From: UBA5018 sp947463165
Lineage (GTDB): Bacteria > Cyanobacteriota > Cyanobacteriia > PCC-6307 > Cyanobiaceae
NCBI GenBank assembly: GCA_943371245.1
Contig: CALRTY020000017.1
Span: 1-64,000 of the forward strand
Length of the DNA: 64,000 nucleotides
Direction of reading: 5' to 3'
This document shows, one piece after another, positions 9,436 through 18,542 of the stretch. Under the pieces are notes generated by a model. The model did no database searches, was not told the origin of the DNA, and was given only the letters and a program-made list of their open reading frames with translations. The first letter of the stretch is position 1, and every line of letters begins with the position of its first letter. The translations under genes were made by a program, and so were the position numbers.

Positions 9436-9535
9436 TTGCCGACCCGCCCCCAACCCGCCCCCCTGGGGATCGTGGCCGGCAAGCACTGCCAACCGGAAGC
9501 AATGGTGATTGACAAGCAATGACGATTGGTAAGCG

Positions 9536-11227
9536 ATGGTGATTGGCAGCCAGCAGGACCTGGGGCAAGCCACAGACCAGCAGGAGCTGGAGCGGCGAGC
9601 TTGGGACGTGATCGTTGTGGGTGGTGGGGCTGCCGGACTGATGGCCTGCCTGGAACTGCCCGCTCACCTGCGGGTACTGCTACTCAGCAAGGTCAGCGGC
9701 CCCCCCTCCGCCAGCCGCTGGGCCCAGGGGGGCATCGCCGCCGTGACCACAACGGAAGACAGCTTCGCCAGCCACCATCAAGACACGATCGCCGCCGGCG
9801 CGGGGCTCTGCGACCCCCGGGCGGTGTCCCTGCTGGTGCATGAAGCCCCCGGCTGCGTCCAGCGCCTTCTGGATCTGGGCATGGCCTTTGACCGGGAGCT
9901 GGGCAGCGACCGGCTCAGCACCACCCTGGAGGCGGCCCACAGCCACCGCCGCGTGCTGCACGCCCAGGACCGCACCGGCGGCGCCCTCGTGGACGCCCTG
10001 GAACGGGAGGTGCAGCGACGGCCGGGATTGAGCCAGCGGCGGGGCGTGATCGCCCTCCAGCTCTGGGTGGATTCGGGACGTTGCTGCGGCCTGCAGGTGC
10101 TGGACGGCGACCGCATCCACTGGCTGGCGGCCGGGGCCGTGGTGCTGGCCACCGGCGGTGGCGGACACCTGTTCGCCCACTCCACCAATCCAACCCAATC
10201 CAGTGGCGATGGGGTGGCCATGGCCTGGTGCGCAGGGGCCGCGGTGCGCGACCTGGAGTTCGTGCAATTCCATCCCACCGCCCTGATGCTGCCTGGAGCG
10301 CCCCACTTCTTGATCTCCGAAGCGGTGCGCGGCGAGGGGGCGCGTCTGCTGGATGCCCAGGGCCAGAGTCCAGTGGCCAAGCTGCCAGGCCAAGACCTGG
10401 CCCCCCGCGATCGAGTCAGCCGCGCCCTGGCGAGGCGCATGCGGGAACAGGGGGTAGAAAATCTCTGGCTAGACCTGCGACCGGTGGGGAGGAGCCGCCT
10501 GGAGAGCCAGTTCCCCACCATCTTGGGGCGCTGCCGCCAGCTGGGGCTCGAACCCCTGGAGGCACCTATCCCTGTGGCCCCAGCGGCCCACTACTGGATG
10601 GGCGGAGTGAGCACCGGCCTGGATGCCGCCACCAGCCTGCCCGGTCTATATGCCGTAGGGGAGGTGGCCTGCACCGGCGTGCATGGGGCCAACCGGCTGG
10701 CCAGCAACTCCCTGATGGAATGCCTGGTATTCGCCCGCCAATTGAGAAATCTGCGCCCCGACTGCAGCAACCTGCCCCAACCGCCCCTGGGCAGCAGCAG
10801 CAAAATCAACTCCAAGCCGCCCTCGGCCGAGGCCTTGAGCGGCCAGATCGCCGAGCTGCGCTCTCTCTGCTGGGCGGTGGCGGGCCTGGAGCGGCGGGGC
10901 CACACCCTGCGGGGCACCCTGGAGCAACTGCGGCGGCAGCGCAGCGCCGTGGAAGCCGATCCCTGCTGGAGAGAAACCCAGTCGCTGCTGCCGGGCCGGC
11001 AACTGCTGCTGGCCGCCGAGCTGCATGCCGGCTTGGCGCTGCTGCAGGAGCTGCACCAGCGACTGCTGCTGGCCGAACTGCTGATCGAAGCTTCCCTGTT
11101 TCGTGAGGAGAGCCGCGGCGGTCATTTCCGCACCGACTGCCCAGCCAAACAACCCTTCTGGCAATGCCACAGCATTCAGCGCTTAGGCCGTGAGATCAGC
11201 ACGGCACCGGTGGGCATGGGCGCCTAG
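9536..11227 (+). CDS. nadB: L-aspartate oxidase NadB
   Basis: FAD enzyme that oxidises L-aspartate to iminoaspartate, the first step of de novo NAD synthesis, acting with NadA. 563 residues; N-terminal FAD-binding WDVIVVGGGAAGLMA, the SRWAQGGIAAV segment, catalytic-region EFVQFHPTALMLPG, and AAHYWMGGVSTGLDA with GLYAVGEVACTGVHGANRLASNSLMECLVF. The C-terminal helical domain is complete. The region ahead of the ATG has repeated ATGGTGATTG-like units (about 9502-9550) that give several possible starts; the ATG at 9536 is used, and about 20 N-terminal residues may not be conserved. Confidence 0.93.
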   Translation: MVIGSQQDLGQATDQQELERRAWDVIVVGGGAAGLMACLELPAHLRVLLLSKVSGPPSASRWAQGGIAAVTTTEDSFASHHQDTIAAGAGLCDPRAVSLLVHEAPGCVQRLLDLGMAFDRELGSDRLSTTLEAAHSHRRVLHAQDRTGGALVDALEREVQRRPGLSQRRGVIALQLWVDSGRCCGLQVLDGDRIHWLAAGAVVLATGGGGHLFAHSTNPTQSSGDGVAMAWCAGAAVRDLEFVQFHPTALMLPGAPHFLISEAVRGEGARLLDAQGQSPVAKLPGQDLAPRDRVSRALARRMREQGVENLWLDLRPVGRSRLESQFPTILGRCRQLGLEPLEAPIPVAPAAHYWMGGVSTGLDAATSLPGLYAVGEVACTGVHGANRLASNSLMECLVFARQLRNLRPDCSNLPQPPLGSSSKINSKPPSAEALSGQIAELRSLCWAVAGLERRGHTLRGTLEQLRRQRSAVEADPCWRETQSLLPGRQLLLAAELHAGLALLQELHQRLLLAELLIEASLFREESRGGHFRTDCPAKQPFWQCHSIQRLGREISTAPVGMGA

Positions 11228-11244
11228 CCAGCCGGTGGACTAGG

Positions 11245-11286
11245 CCTGGCCAGGGCTAAGCCTGGCTAGGGCTAAGCATGGCTAGG
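11245..11286. repeat. 16-bp tandem repeat between convergent nadB and VKOR genes
   Basis: CCTGGCCAGGGCTAAG, then CCTGGCTAGGGCTAAG, then a partial third unit. A related GCTAGGGCTAAGGCTGGCT occurs at about 61084-61103 in another intergenic gap. Confidence 0.8.
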
Positions 11287-11289
11287 AAA

Positions 11290-12207
11290 TCAGCCCCGAA
11301 AGCCACTGAGCTGGGCGAGCTTGGCCAGGGGCTTGACGCCTACTTCGAGCTTGCCATCGATTTCCCAGGTGGGGAAGCCCTCAATCTTCTTGCTGTCGCA
11401 GAGCGCCTTCTGGCTGTTACGACCATCCGGGGCGCACTCGATCACCTTGAGCTTGGCGGTGGCCTGCTTGCCGAACAACTCCTTCTGCTCATGGCAATGG
11501 GGACACCAGTAGGCGGAATACATCGCCGCACCGCTGCCGCTGAGATGCTCGGCCAAGGCGATGGCCTCAGGCGTGCTGGAAGCGATCACCGCCGGAGGCA
11601 CCCCGCGGACCGTTTCCGGGGCGGGGCGATCGACGGTGGCGGCCCAGCTCAAGCCGACCAGGCCCACCAAGAGCCCCACCAGCACGACCCGAAACAGCAT
11701 CTGGCCCTGGTCCTGCCAGTCACCGCCGAGCAGAGAGAGCACGAACAGGGCCAGGCTGAGGCTGGCCGAGAGCGCGCAGAAGAAACAGAAGGCGTGAATC
11801 TTGGTGATCAACAACCCGATCAAAATCAGGCTGAACAGGGCCATGCCGGTGCTGGTTAGCAACAGGCCCCACCAGCTCCAGGAGGCGAGGCGAGTGCGGA
11901 GCTCACCGCGCAGCACCAACGGCAGCACCGCCATCAGCAGCACCGCCCCGTAGGCCAAAAAACCAAACAGCGAAAGAGGCTGTCCGAAAAGAGAGCCCCA
12001 GGCGCTGTTCAGCACCTTGTCGCAACCATCAGCCCCGCCAGGACAGCTCAGGGCCCCGAGCAGCCCCCAGCGCTTCAAGGTGATCGCCCCGGTATCGATA
12101 GCCCCCACCGTGGCCAACACGGCGATCGCCACCCTCAGCCAACGACTACCGGGGTCACCGCGACGACGGCTGGCGCTAAGGCGCTCACTCAAGCGGCTGG
12201 TGGTCAA
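11290..12207 (-). CDS. VKOR-thioredoxin fusion (vitamin K epoxide reductase family)
   Basis: Thylakoid or plasma-membrane disulfide-forming enzyme of the cyanobacterial and plant LTO1 type. The N-terminal VKOR part has four to five helices with the active-site CFFC motif and upstream loop cysteines (SCPGGADGCD). The C-terminal thioredoxin-like domain carries YWCPHCHEQ and a cis-Pro region GFPTWEI. The quinone-linked VKOR part reoxidises the thioredoxin-like domain, which oxidises lumenal proteins. I chose the TTG at 12207 (MTTSRLSERL), 26 residues before the first helix; the longest frame, to 12306, runs into rimO. Divergent from rimO. Confidence 0.9.
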   Translation of the reverse strand: MTTSRLSERLSASRRRGDPGSRWLRVAIAVLATVGAIDTGAITLKRWGLLGALSCPGGADGCDKVLNSAWGSLFGQPLSLFGFLAYGAVLLMAVLPLVLRGELRTRLASWSWWGLLLTSTGMALFSLILIGLLITKIHAFCFFCALSASLSLALFVLSLLGGDWQDQGQMLFRVVLVGLLVGLVGLSWAATVDRPAPETVRGVPPAVIASSTPEAIALAEHLSGSGAAMYSAYWCPHCHEQKELFGKQATAKLKVIECAPDGRNSQKALCDSKKIEGFPTWEIDGKLEVGVKPLAKLAQLSGFRG

Positions 12208-12278
12208 GGCAGGTTGCGGCGCTGGCAGGATTCTGACAGCCGCACCCGGCTTCACCCCTGGGCCCATAGGGTGGCTGG

Positions 12279-13769
12279 ATGTACCCGACAAACTTGACTG
12301 AAACAACCGTGACTAAGACAACTCCTAGTCAAACGGAAGTGAATCGATCAATTCGAGCTGAACCAGCCGTGAACCAAACCTGCCTGCAGCAGCCTGTGGT
12401 AGCCAAGCCCACCATTGCCTTCGCCCATTTGGGTTGCGAAAAGAATCGAGTAGACACCGAACACATGCTCGGTCTGCTGGCCCAGGCAGGTTATGGCGTA
12501 ACGGCCGATGAAAGCGACGCCAATGTGGTGGTGGTCAACACCTGCAGCTTCATCCAAGACGCCCGCCAGGAATCGGTGCGCACCCTGGTGGAGCTGGCGG
12601 AACAGGGCAAGCAACTGATCATCGCCGGCTGCCTGGCCCAGCATTTCCAAACCGATCTGCTGGAGTCCCTGCCGGAAGCCAAGGCGATCGTGGGCACAGG
12701 CGACTACCAGCACATCGTGAGTGTGCTGGAGCGGGTGGAGGCCGGCGAGCGGGTGAATCAGGTGAGTGCCGTACCCACCTATGTAGGTGATGAACATCTA
12801 CCCCGTTACCGCACCACCAGCGAAGCGGTGGCCTACCTGAAGGTGGCCGAGGGCTGTGACTATCGCTGCGCCTTCTGCATCATCCCCAAACTGCGGGGCG
12901 ACCAGCGCTCCCGCACGATCGAATCGATCGTGGCCGAGGCCCGCCAGCTGGCCGCCCAGGGGGTGCAGGAGTTGGTTTTAATCAGCCAGATCACCACCAA
13001 TTACGGCCTCGACATCTACGGCAAACCGCAGCTGGCGGAGCTGCTGCGGGCCCTGGGGGAGGTGGAGATTCCCTGGATCCGCGTCCACTACGCCTATCCC
13101 ACGGGCCTGACCGCCCCGGTGCTGAAGGCCTATGGGGAGGTGGCCAATGTGCTGCCCTACCTGGATCTGCCGCTGCAGCACAGCCATCCGGAGGTGCTGC
13201 GGGCGATGAACCGCCCCTGGCAGGCGGGGGTAACCGCTGAGCTACTGCACCGCATCCGCGAACAACTGCCGGATGCGGTGCTGCGCACCACCTTCATCGT
13301 GGGCTTCCCAGGCGAGAGTGATGAGCATTTCCAACACCTGCTCGATTTCGTGGCCGAGCAGCAATTCGACCACGTGGGGGTGTTCTGCTTCTCCGCCGAG
13401 GAGGGTACGGCTGCCGCAGATTTGCCCAATCAAGTTCCGGCCGAAATCGCCCAGCGCCGCAAAGATCAATTGATGGCCCTGCAACAGCCGATCGCCGCCG
13501 CCCGCAATGCCAGCTGGGTGGGCCGCATCGTGGACGTGCTGATCGAGCAGGAAAACCCCAGCAGCGGCGAAATGATCGGCCGCTGCAGCCGCTTTGCTCC
13601 AGAAGTTGATGGGGAGGTGCGGGTGATGCCCGGCGCCCTGGGCCTCTGCGCCGCCCCCGGCACCATGGTGCCGGTGCGGATCACGGCCGCCGACACCTAC
13701 GACCTGATCGGGGAAGTGGTCGGCGCCCAGGCGATGGTGGAAGCCGCCCTCACCGCTCTCCACCAGTGA
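12279..13769 (+). CDS. rimO: Ribosomal protein S12 methylthiotransferase RimO
   Basis: Radical SAM enzyme that methylthiolates the conserved aspartate of ribosomal protein S12. Order: UPF0004 domain (AHLGCEKNRVDTEHMLG, NTCSFIQDARQES, AGCLAQ), radical SAM cluster CDYRCAFC, and C-terminal TRAM domain (WVGRIVDVLIEQ, SRFAPEVDGEVRV). 496 residues, longer than usual because about 45 residues precede KPTIAFAHLGCEKNR, made of a short threonine-rich repeat (LTETTVTKTTPSQTEV). A later start inside this leader is possible. The stop overlaps the start of the following MFS gene. Confidence 0.94.
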   Translation: MYPTNLTETTVTKTTPSQTEVNRSIRAEPAVNQTCLQQPVVAKPTIAFAHLGCEKNRVDTEHMLGLLAQAGYGVTADESDANVVVVNTCSFIQDARQESVRTLVELAEQGKQLIIAGCLAQHFQTDLLESLPEAKAIVGTGDYQHIVSVLERVEAGERVNQVSAVPTYVGDEHLPRYRTTSEAVAYLKVAEGCDYRCAFCIIPKLRGDQRSRTIESIVAEARQLAAQGVQELVLISQITTNYGLDIYGKPQLAELLRALGEVEIPWIRVHYAYPTGLTAPVLKAYGEVANVLPYLDLPLQHSHPEVLRAMNRPWQAGVTAELLHRIREQLPDAVLRTTFIVGFPGESDEHFQHLLDFVAEQQFDHVGVFCFSAEEGTAAADLPNQVPAEIAQRRKDQLMALQQPIAAARNASWVGRIVDVLIEQENPSSGEMIGRCSRFAPEVDGEVRVMPGALGLCAAPGTMVPVRITAADTYDLIGEVVGAQAMVEAALTALHQ

Positions 13770-15094
13770 ACGGCCAAGACGAACCAGCAGCTGGGAAACC
13801 ACCGCGGCACCAGGGGCTTGGTACGGCAAGTTTGGATAGCCAGGGCTGGCTGAGCAAGTCAAAGCTCCCGGAGTTGCTGAGGCGCCATCAACGCACCAGC
13901 TTCCTGATCGCTTCTGGTTTGAGCACAGCGGGCTCCTTTGCCAGCATCACCGCCAAGGGCTGGATCCTGATGGAGCGCAGCGGCAATCCACTGCTGCTGG
14001 CCCTGCACTTCGCCCTGCTGGCGCTGCCCAGCCTGCTGGTGAGTGGCCCGGCCGGCGTGGCCACCGACCGCCATGGGGCGGCCCGGGTGCTGGTGCTGTC
14101 CCAGTGGGGGCTGTTTACCGCCGCCCTGCTGGGGGCGGTGGCTATTCCACTCACCAGCGGCTCACTGCAGCTGGCGCTGCTGCTGACCAGCACCCTGTTG
14201 TTGGGGATTGCCAGCGCCTACGAACTGACTGCCCGCAACAAGTACTGCGCCCTGATGGTGGATAAGCCAGAACAGCTGGCGCCCTATCTCACCAAGTTCT
14301 CGGTGGTGTTCAACCTGGGCAAGCTGGTGGGACCGCCCCTGGGGGGTTGGCTGGTGGCCGTGGCCGGTGCCGGCGCGGCGCTGACCATCGATGCCTTCAC
14401 CTTCCTGCTGCCGATCGCCACGGTGCTGTGGCTGCTGAAGCCCCGGGGCGATCTGGATATCCGCAGCGCACCGGGCAGCGAAGCCAATTTGGCCACTGCC
14501 TGGCGGGATGCCGGTGGCGTTTTACGCCATGTGCTGCGCTACTGCGCCATGGCCTGTCTGCTGTGTTTCTTCCACCCCGGCCTGGCCCCGATGATGGCCA
14601 AGCAGGTACTAGGTCCGTCACCCCAATCCCTGGGCCTGTTCACCAGCGTGCTGGCCGCCGGCAGCATCTGCGGCGGCCTACTGCTGCAACGCAACAGCAC
14701 TTGGCTCAGTCAGCGACCAGGGCTGCTGCTCGGCAGCTGCACCGCATTGGCGGGGGCAGCCCAGCTAGCGATGGCGATCTGGGGCCTGCGGGGATCTGTG
14801 GGCATTGGCCTGGCCAGCACCTTTGTGATCGGTGCCGGCACCGCCGCCCTGCTGGCGGGAGTGAATCTGATCAGCCAGGTGGGATCGCCGATGGCGATCA
14901 GGGGCCGCATGGCTGGCCTCGGCCAGATCGCCTTTCTCGGCGGCGGCGGCGCCAGCGGCATCCTGGCCGCCTTGATCAGCATTCGGGCCGGCCTGGCGGC
15001 CAGCTTTGGCCTGCTGGGGGCGGCGGCGCTAGCCCTGGGGCTTCTGGAACTGGTCCAACGCCGACAGCTGCGACTGGTGCTCAGATCAACTTGA
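13766..15094 (+). CDS. Major facilitator superfamily exporter (MFS_3-like)
   Basis: 442 residues with about 12 hydrophobic helices in two halves and the MFS loop GVATDRHGAARVLVLSQ between helices 2 and 3. It resembles the enterobactin-exporter-like branch; substrate unknown. The GTG start at 13766 overlaps the rimO stop (GTGA), so the two are likely translated together. The polar first 30 residues precede the conserved LRRHQRTSFLIASGLSTAGS. The 3' end overlaps the convergent petL-like gene by about 14 bp. Confidence 0.85.
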   Translation: MNGQDEPAAGKPPRHQGLGTASLDSQGWLSKSKLPELLRRHQRTSFLIASGLSTAGSFASITAKGWILMERSGNPLLLALHFALLALPSLLVSGPAGVATDRHGAARVLVLSQWGLFTAALLGAVAIPLTSGSLQLALLLTSTLLLGIASAYELTARNKYCALMVDKPEQLAPYLTKFSVVFNLGKLVGPPLGGWLVAVAGAGAALTIDAFTFLLPIATVLWLLKPRGDLDIRSAPGSEANLATAWRDAGGVLRHVLRYCAMACLLCFFHPGLAPMMAKQVLGPSPQSLGLFTSVLAAGSICGGLLLQRNSTWLSQRPGLLLGSCTALAGAAQLAMAIWGLRGSVGIGLASTFVIGAGTAALLAGVNLISQVGSPMAIRGRMAGLGQIAFLGGGGASGILAALISIRAGLAASFGLLGAAALALGLLELVQRRQLRLVLRST

Positions 15095-15173
15095 TGCCGC
15101 GCAGCACAAAGGAAAGGGCAATGGCTGCTACCAGTCCGCCAGCCACCAGAGCCAGATAGATCGCCGGTCCCAT
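15081..15173 (-). CDS. petL: Cytochrome b6-f complex subunit PetL-like
   Basis: A 30-residue single-helix peptide: MGPAIYLALVAGGL, then a hydrophobic run, ending in LRGIKLI. The length, one transmembrane helix and the terminal (I/V)KLI after a basic residue match PetL, the small subunit that stabilises the cytochrome b6-f complex in the thylakoid. A GTG two codons upstream (15179) with AGG nearby could be the true start. It overlaps the end of the convergent MFS gene by 14 bp and stands alone. Such short genes are easily missed; the call rests on the C-terminal motif and size. Confidence 0.65.
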   Translation of the reverse strand: MGPAIYLALVAGGLVAAIALSFVLRGIKLI

Positions 15174-15256
15174 GGGCACCTGTTTGATGTTGTGCCTATT
15201 ACAGCAGAGTCCCCGGCTGGTTCACCAGCTCTGAAAACCTGCCTAGGCTGGGCGCC

Positions 15257-16864
15257 ATGCGCACCCTCTTCGTCTATCCCGAATTTCCCAAGACCTTCTG
15301 GAGCTACGAGAAGATCTTGGAACTCGTGAACCGCAAGGTCCTGCTGCCTCCGCTCGGCATGGTGACCGTGGCGGCCCTGCTGCCGCAGCACTGGCCGATG
15401 AAGTTGGTCGATCGCAATGTGCGCGAGGTGAGCGAAGCCGAGTGGGACTGGGCTGAGCTGGTGGTGATCTCCGGGATGATCGTGCAGAAGCGCGACATGG
15501 CCGCCCAGATCGCCAAAGCCAAGGCCCGGGGGCTGCCCGTGGCCGTGGGCGGACCATTTGCCAGTTCCACGCCGGAGGCGCCCGAACTCGATCTAGCCGA
15601 TTACAAGGTGCTAGACGAGGGCGAAATCACCCTGCCCCAGTTTGTCGAGGCGATCGAGCGGGGCGAGCCGGCGGGCCGCTTCAGTGCCAATGGCGAGAAA
15701 CCGGACGTTACCTCCACGCCCATACCCCGCTTTGATCTACTGCAGCTCGATGCCTACGATTCGATGAGCGTGCAGTTTTCGCGAGGCTGCCCGTTTCAAT
15801 GCGAATTCTGCGACATTATCGTGCTCTACGGGCGCAAACCCCGCACCAAAACCCCAGAGCAGCTAATCGCAGAGTTGCAATCTCTCTACGACCTGGGTTG
15901 GCGCCGCTCCATCTTTTTGGTGGATGACAACTTCATCGGTAACAAGCGCAACGCCAAGTTGCTGCTGCCGGCGTTAAAGGAATGGCAAATAGAACACGGC
16001 TATCCGTTCAGCCTCTCCACCGAGGCCTCCGTGGATCTGGCCTCCGATGAAGAGCTGATGGCGATGATGGCGGAATGCCGCTTTGATTCGGTGTTCCTCG
16101 GCATCGAAACCCCCGACGAAGCCAGCCTGGAAACGGCAAAGAAACTGCAAAACACCCGCAGTTCGCTAGATGAGTCCGTAGATCGGATCACCTCCTATGG
16201 CATCCGGGTGATGGCTGGCTTCATCATCGGCTTTGACGGTGAGAAGTCTGGAGCAGGTAGCCGCATTGTGGAATTCGTGAGCCGCACGGGTATCCCCGCC
16301 GCGATGATGGGCATGCTGCAGGCCCTACCCAACACTGGGCTGTGGCACCGACTGGAAAAGGAGGGTCGGTTGATCGAAAACAAGGCGGCAGCCAAAGGTG
16401 TCAACCAAACCAATCTGCTCAATTTCGTGCCAACCAGGCCAATCCGCGATATTGCCAACGAATATGTAGATGCTTTTTGCCAGCTTTACGAGCCGCACGC
16501 TTATATCGATCGGGTTTGCAGTTACTACCTCAAAATGGGCAAACCGCGCTGGCAGCAGTTTGTGCCAGCCAACCTAAAAAAATCGAGCCTGCCCACCTGG
16601 ACCGACCTGCGCGCCCTGCTAATCGTGATCTGGCGGCAGGGGATCAAACGTGACACCCGCTGGCGTTTCTGGCGATCACTGCTGAAAGTAGCCCTCGGCA
16701 ATCCTGCCGTACTGGAACAGTTCCTGGTCACCCTGGCCCATAACGAACATTTCCTGGAATACCGCGGTGTGGTCACCCGCGAAATTCAAGACCAACTGGC
16801 TGCCCTGCCCCCCGAGCCACCTCAAACCCCGCAACTGGCCAACCGCGAACTGCAGCCGGCCTAA
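15257..16864 (+). CDS. B12-binding radical SAM protein with DUF4070
   Basis: 535 residues in the order: N-terminal cobalamin-binding-like Rossmann domain (FVYPEFPKTFWSYEK, VVISGMIVQ, VGGPFASS), radical SAM domain with cluster CPFQCEFCDI (CxxxCxxC) and a DUF4070-type C-terminal region. Members are widespread in cyanobacteria and of unknown substrate; relatives include hopanoid and tetrapyrrole modification enzymes. The ATG has a conserved context and directly precedes the family start RTLFVYPEFP. It is divergent from petL and convergent with the DUF4346 gene. Confidence 0.88.
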   Translation: MRTLFVYPEFPKTFWSYEKILELVNRKVLLPPLGMVTVAALLPQHWPMKLVDRNVREVSEAEWDWAELVVISGMIVQKRDMAAQIAKAKARGLPVAVGGPFASSTPEAPELDLADYKVLDEGEITLPQFVEAIERGEPAGRFSANGEKPDVTSTPIPRFDLLQLDAYDSMSVQFSRGCPFQCEFCDIIVLYGRKPRTKTPEQLIAELQSLYDLGWRRSIFLVDDNFIGNKRNAKLLLPALKEWQIEHGYPFSLSTEASVDLASDEELMAMMAECRFDSVFLGIETPDEASLETAKKLQNTRSSLDESVDRITSYGIRVMAGFIIGFDGEKSGAGSRIVEFVSRTGIPAAMMGMLQALPNTGLWHRLEKEGRLIENKAAAKGVNQTNLLNFVPTRPIRDIANEYVDAFCQLYEPHAYIDRVCSYYLKMGKPRWQQFVPANLKKSSLPTWTDLRALLIVIWRQGIKRDTRWRFWRSLLKVALGNPAVLEQFLVTLAHNEHFLEYRGVVTREIQDQLAALPPEPPQTPQLANRELQPA

Positions 16865-16889
16865 TCCAGCCAAACCCACTATCCCCTAG

Positions 16890-17288
16890 CTAATCCTGAA
16901 TATATTCGCTGCCATCAAATAGACAGGTCTCGGCTTTTTGCAGTTCACGCCCCAGATACAGGGCATGGTCGAGCCTGGTTATGGCGGGGGCATCCTCGGC
17001 TTCGCTAAGGGCGATCCCCAGCTCTTTGGCGGTTCGGCCCCGGTAAATTTGCAGCGGTTGGCGCGGGACGCCGCCGCGACAAGCCAGTACCTCGCCGGTG
17101 TCTGGATCGGTGGCTAGGCCCCTGGCATCGATGCCGTTGCTGTAGTGCTCGGCCAGCAACAAACCGGCCTCCCGATCGAGCTTGATCAGCACATAGCCCC
17201 CCTCATCCAGGGCGATGGCACGGCTGGAAAGCGCCTCGTCAAGCTGGCGCCGCTGCTGCAGGATCTCCGGGCTCAAACGTGGATGCAT
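16890..17288 (-). CDS. DUF4346 protein
   Basis: 132 residues from the ATG at 17288 (MHPRLSPEIL). It matches the cyanobacterial DUF4346 family: ALDEGGYVLIKLDREAGLL, LATDPDTGEVLACRG, IYRGRTAKELG, ITRLDHALYLGRELQKAE and the terminal EYIQD. Function unknown. The longer frame to 17657 is a shadow of the upstream acyltransferase gene; the chosen start overlaps that gene's 3' end by 50 bp, which indicates a two-gene unit. Confidence 0.85.
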   Translation of the reverse strand: MHPRLSPEILQQRRQLDEALSSRAIALDEGGYVLIKLDREAGLLLAEHYSNGIDARGLATDPDTGEVLACRGGVPRQPLQIYRGRTAKELGIALSEAEDAPAITRLDHALYLGRELQKAETCLFDGSEYIQD

Positions 17289-18465
17289 GCAGAGGATCGT
17301 AGGCAGCGGTGAACGGTAGTTCCGCATTATCAGCGGCGATCTGCTGGCGCAGCTCTTCGTTGGCACCGGGCAGCCAGTTGCGCACAATGGCATCAAAGCG
17401 GGGCTGATACCAGCGGTGCAGGCTGGTCCGGGGCTGGGCGACAAAGCCGCGACGCCGCTTGTGGCTGCCACCCGCACCTGGATCGAAGCTGCGGATGCCA
17501 GCGCCAATGGCCCATTCAATCGGCGCGTAATAACACACCTCAAAATGGAGATTATCGATCGGCTCATCGCTGCCCCAATAACGGCCCCAGAGCTGATCGG
17601 CGGTGCGCACGCAGAGCGACATGGCCACCGGCTCGGCCGGATCGCCGCGATGGGCACTGAACAGCACTAGATGCTGGCGCAACTGCTTAGCGGCGGCATC
17701 AAAAAAGGCCTCGCTCAAGTACTTGCTTCCCCATGGTCCCCAACGGGCGCAGTGCTGGGCGTAGAAGTGGTGCATGCAGTCCACCAGGGCCCCGGGGATG
17801 GCCTCGCCCACCAGGGGGGTAACCCGCAAGCCCGCCTCCAGCAAAGAGTTTCGCTCCCGCTTGATATTGCGACGCTGATTGGCATTAAAACTGGCCAAAT
17901 AATCGCCGAAATTGGCATGGCCCGGGTTGGTCCAAGCACTTTGTTGGTTCAGCCAGGTGGCGCAGCCGGCGGCTTCCGCCAGGGGCTGCCAGGCTGGATC
18001 CACATAGAGGAAATTGCAGCTGAAAATGCCGTGGCGCAGGCAGAAGTCATCAATCAGCCCCAGCATGGCCGCCGTGAGCTCCGCCTCGGACTCTCCAGCG
18101 GCGATCAAAAAGCGATAGCCTTGCACTGGACTCACCGGACTCATACCCACCAGCTTCGGGTAATAGCGATGCCCCAGCTGCTGGGCCAATTGGGCAAAAC
18201 TCTGATCAAAAACAAATTCCCCATAGCTGTGGCCCTTGAGGTAGAGGGGGGCGGCGGCCACCAACTGATCGCCCCGCCACAGGCCCAGGTGACAGCTCTG
18301 CCAGCCCTCGGCTGGCACGATGCTGGCGCTGGCCTCCAGCTGGTGCAGCCAACTCCAGCGATAAAAGGGCAGCCCATCGGGATGCACCGCCAACAGCAAT
18401 TGATCCCAGGCCGCAGCTGGGAATTCGTCCATCGACTGGTGCCAGCGGGCTACGAGCTCAGCCAT
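17239..18465 (-). CDS. GNAT/FemAB-like N-acyltransferase (COG3146, DUF482)
   Basis: 408 residues with features of the peptidoglycan-biosynthesis-related GNAT proteins: RWSWLHQLEAS near the N-terminus, FNANQRRNIKRERNSL in the middle, and the C-terminal block NLHFEVCYYAPIEWAIGAG, FDPGAGGSHKRRRGF. These proteins are predicted acyl-CoA or aminoacyl-dependent N-acyltransferases; the acceptor is unknown. The last 20 residues are low-complexity and overlap the start of the DUF4346 gene. Confidence 0.85.
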   Translation of the reverse strand: MAELVARWHQSMDEFPAAAWDQLLLAVHPDGLPFYRWSWLHQLEASASIVPAEGWQSCHLGLWRGDQLVAAAPLYLKGHSYGEFVFDQSFAQLAQQLGHRYYPKLVGMSPVSPVQGYRFLIAAGESEAELTAAMLGLIDDFCLRHGIFSCNFLYVDPAWQPLAEAAGCATWLNQQSAWTNPGHANFGDYLASFNANQRRNIKRERNSLLEAGLRVTPLVGEAIPGALVDCMHHFYAQHCARWGPWGSKYLSEAFFDAAAKQLRQHLVLFSAHRGDPAEPVAMSLCVRTADQLWGRYWGSDEPIDNLHFEVCYYAPIEWAIGAGIRSFDPGAGGSHKRRRGFVAQPRTSLHRWYQPRFDAIVRNWLPGANEELRQQIAADNAELPFTAAYDPLHASTFEPGDPAAAAPA

Positions 18466-18542
18466 GGCAGCGAGGGCGGTGAACGGGGGGCAAAACTAAC
18501 CATGACAATCCCGCGCCCGGGCGGCGCCAGCCAAGGCGAGCG

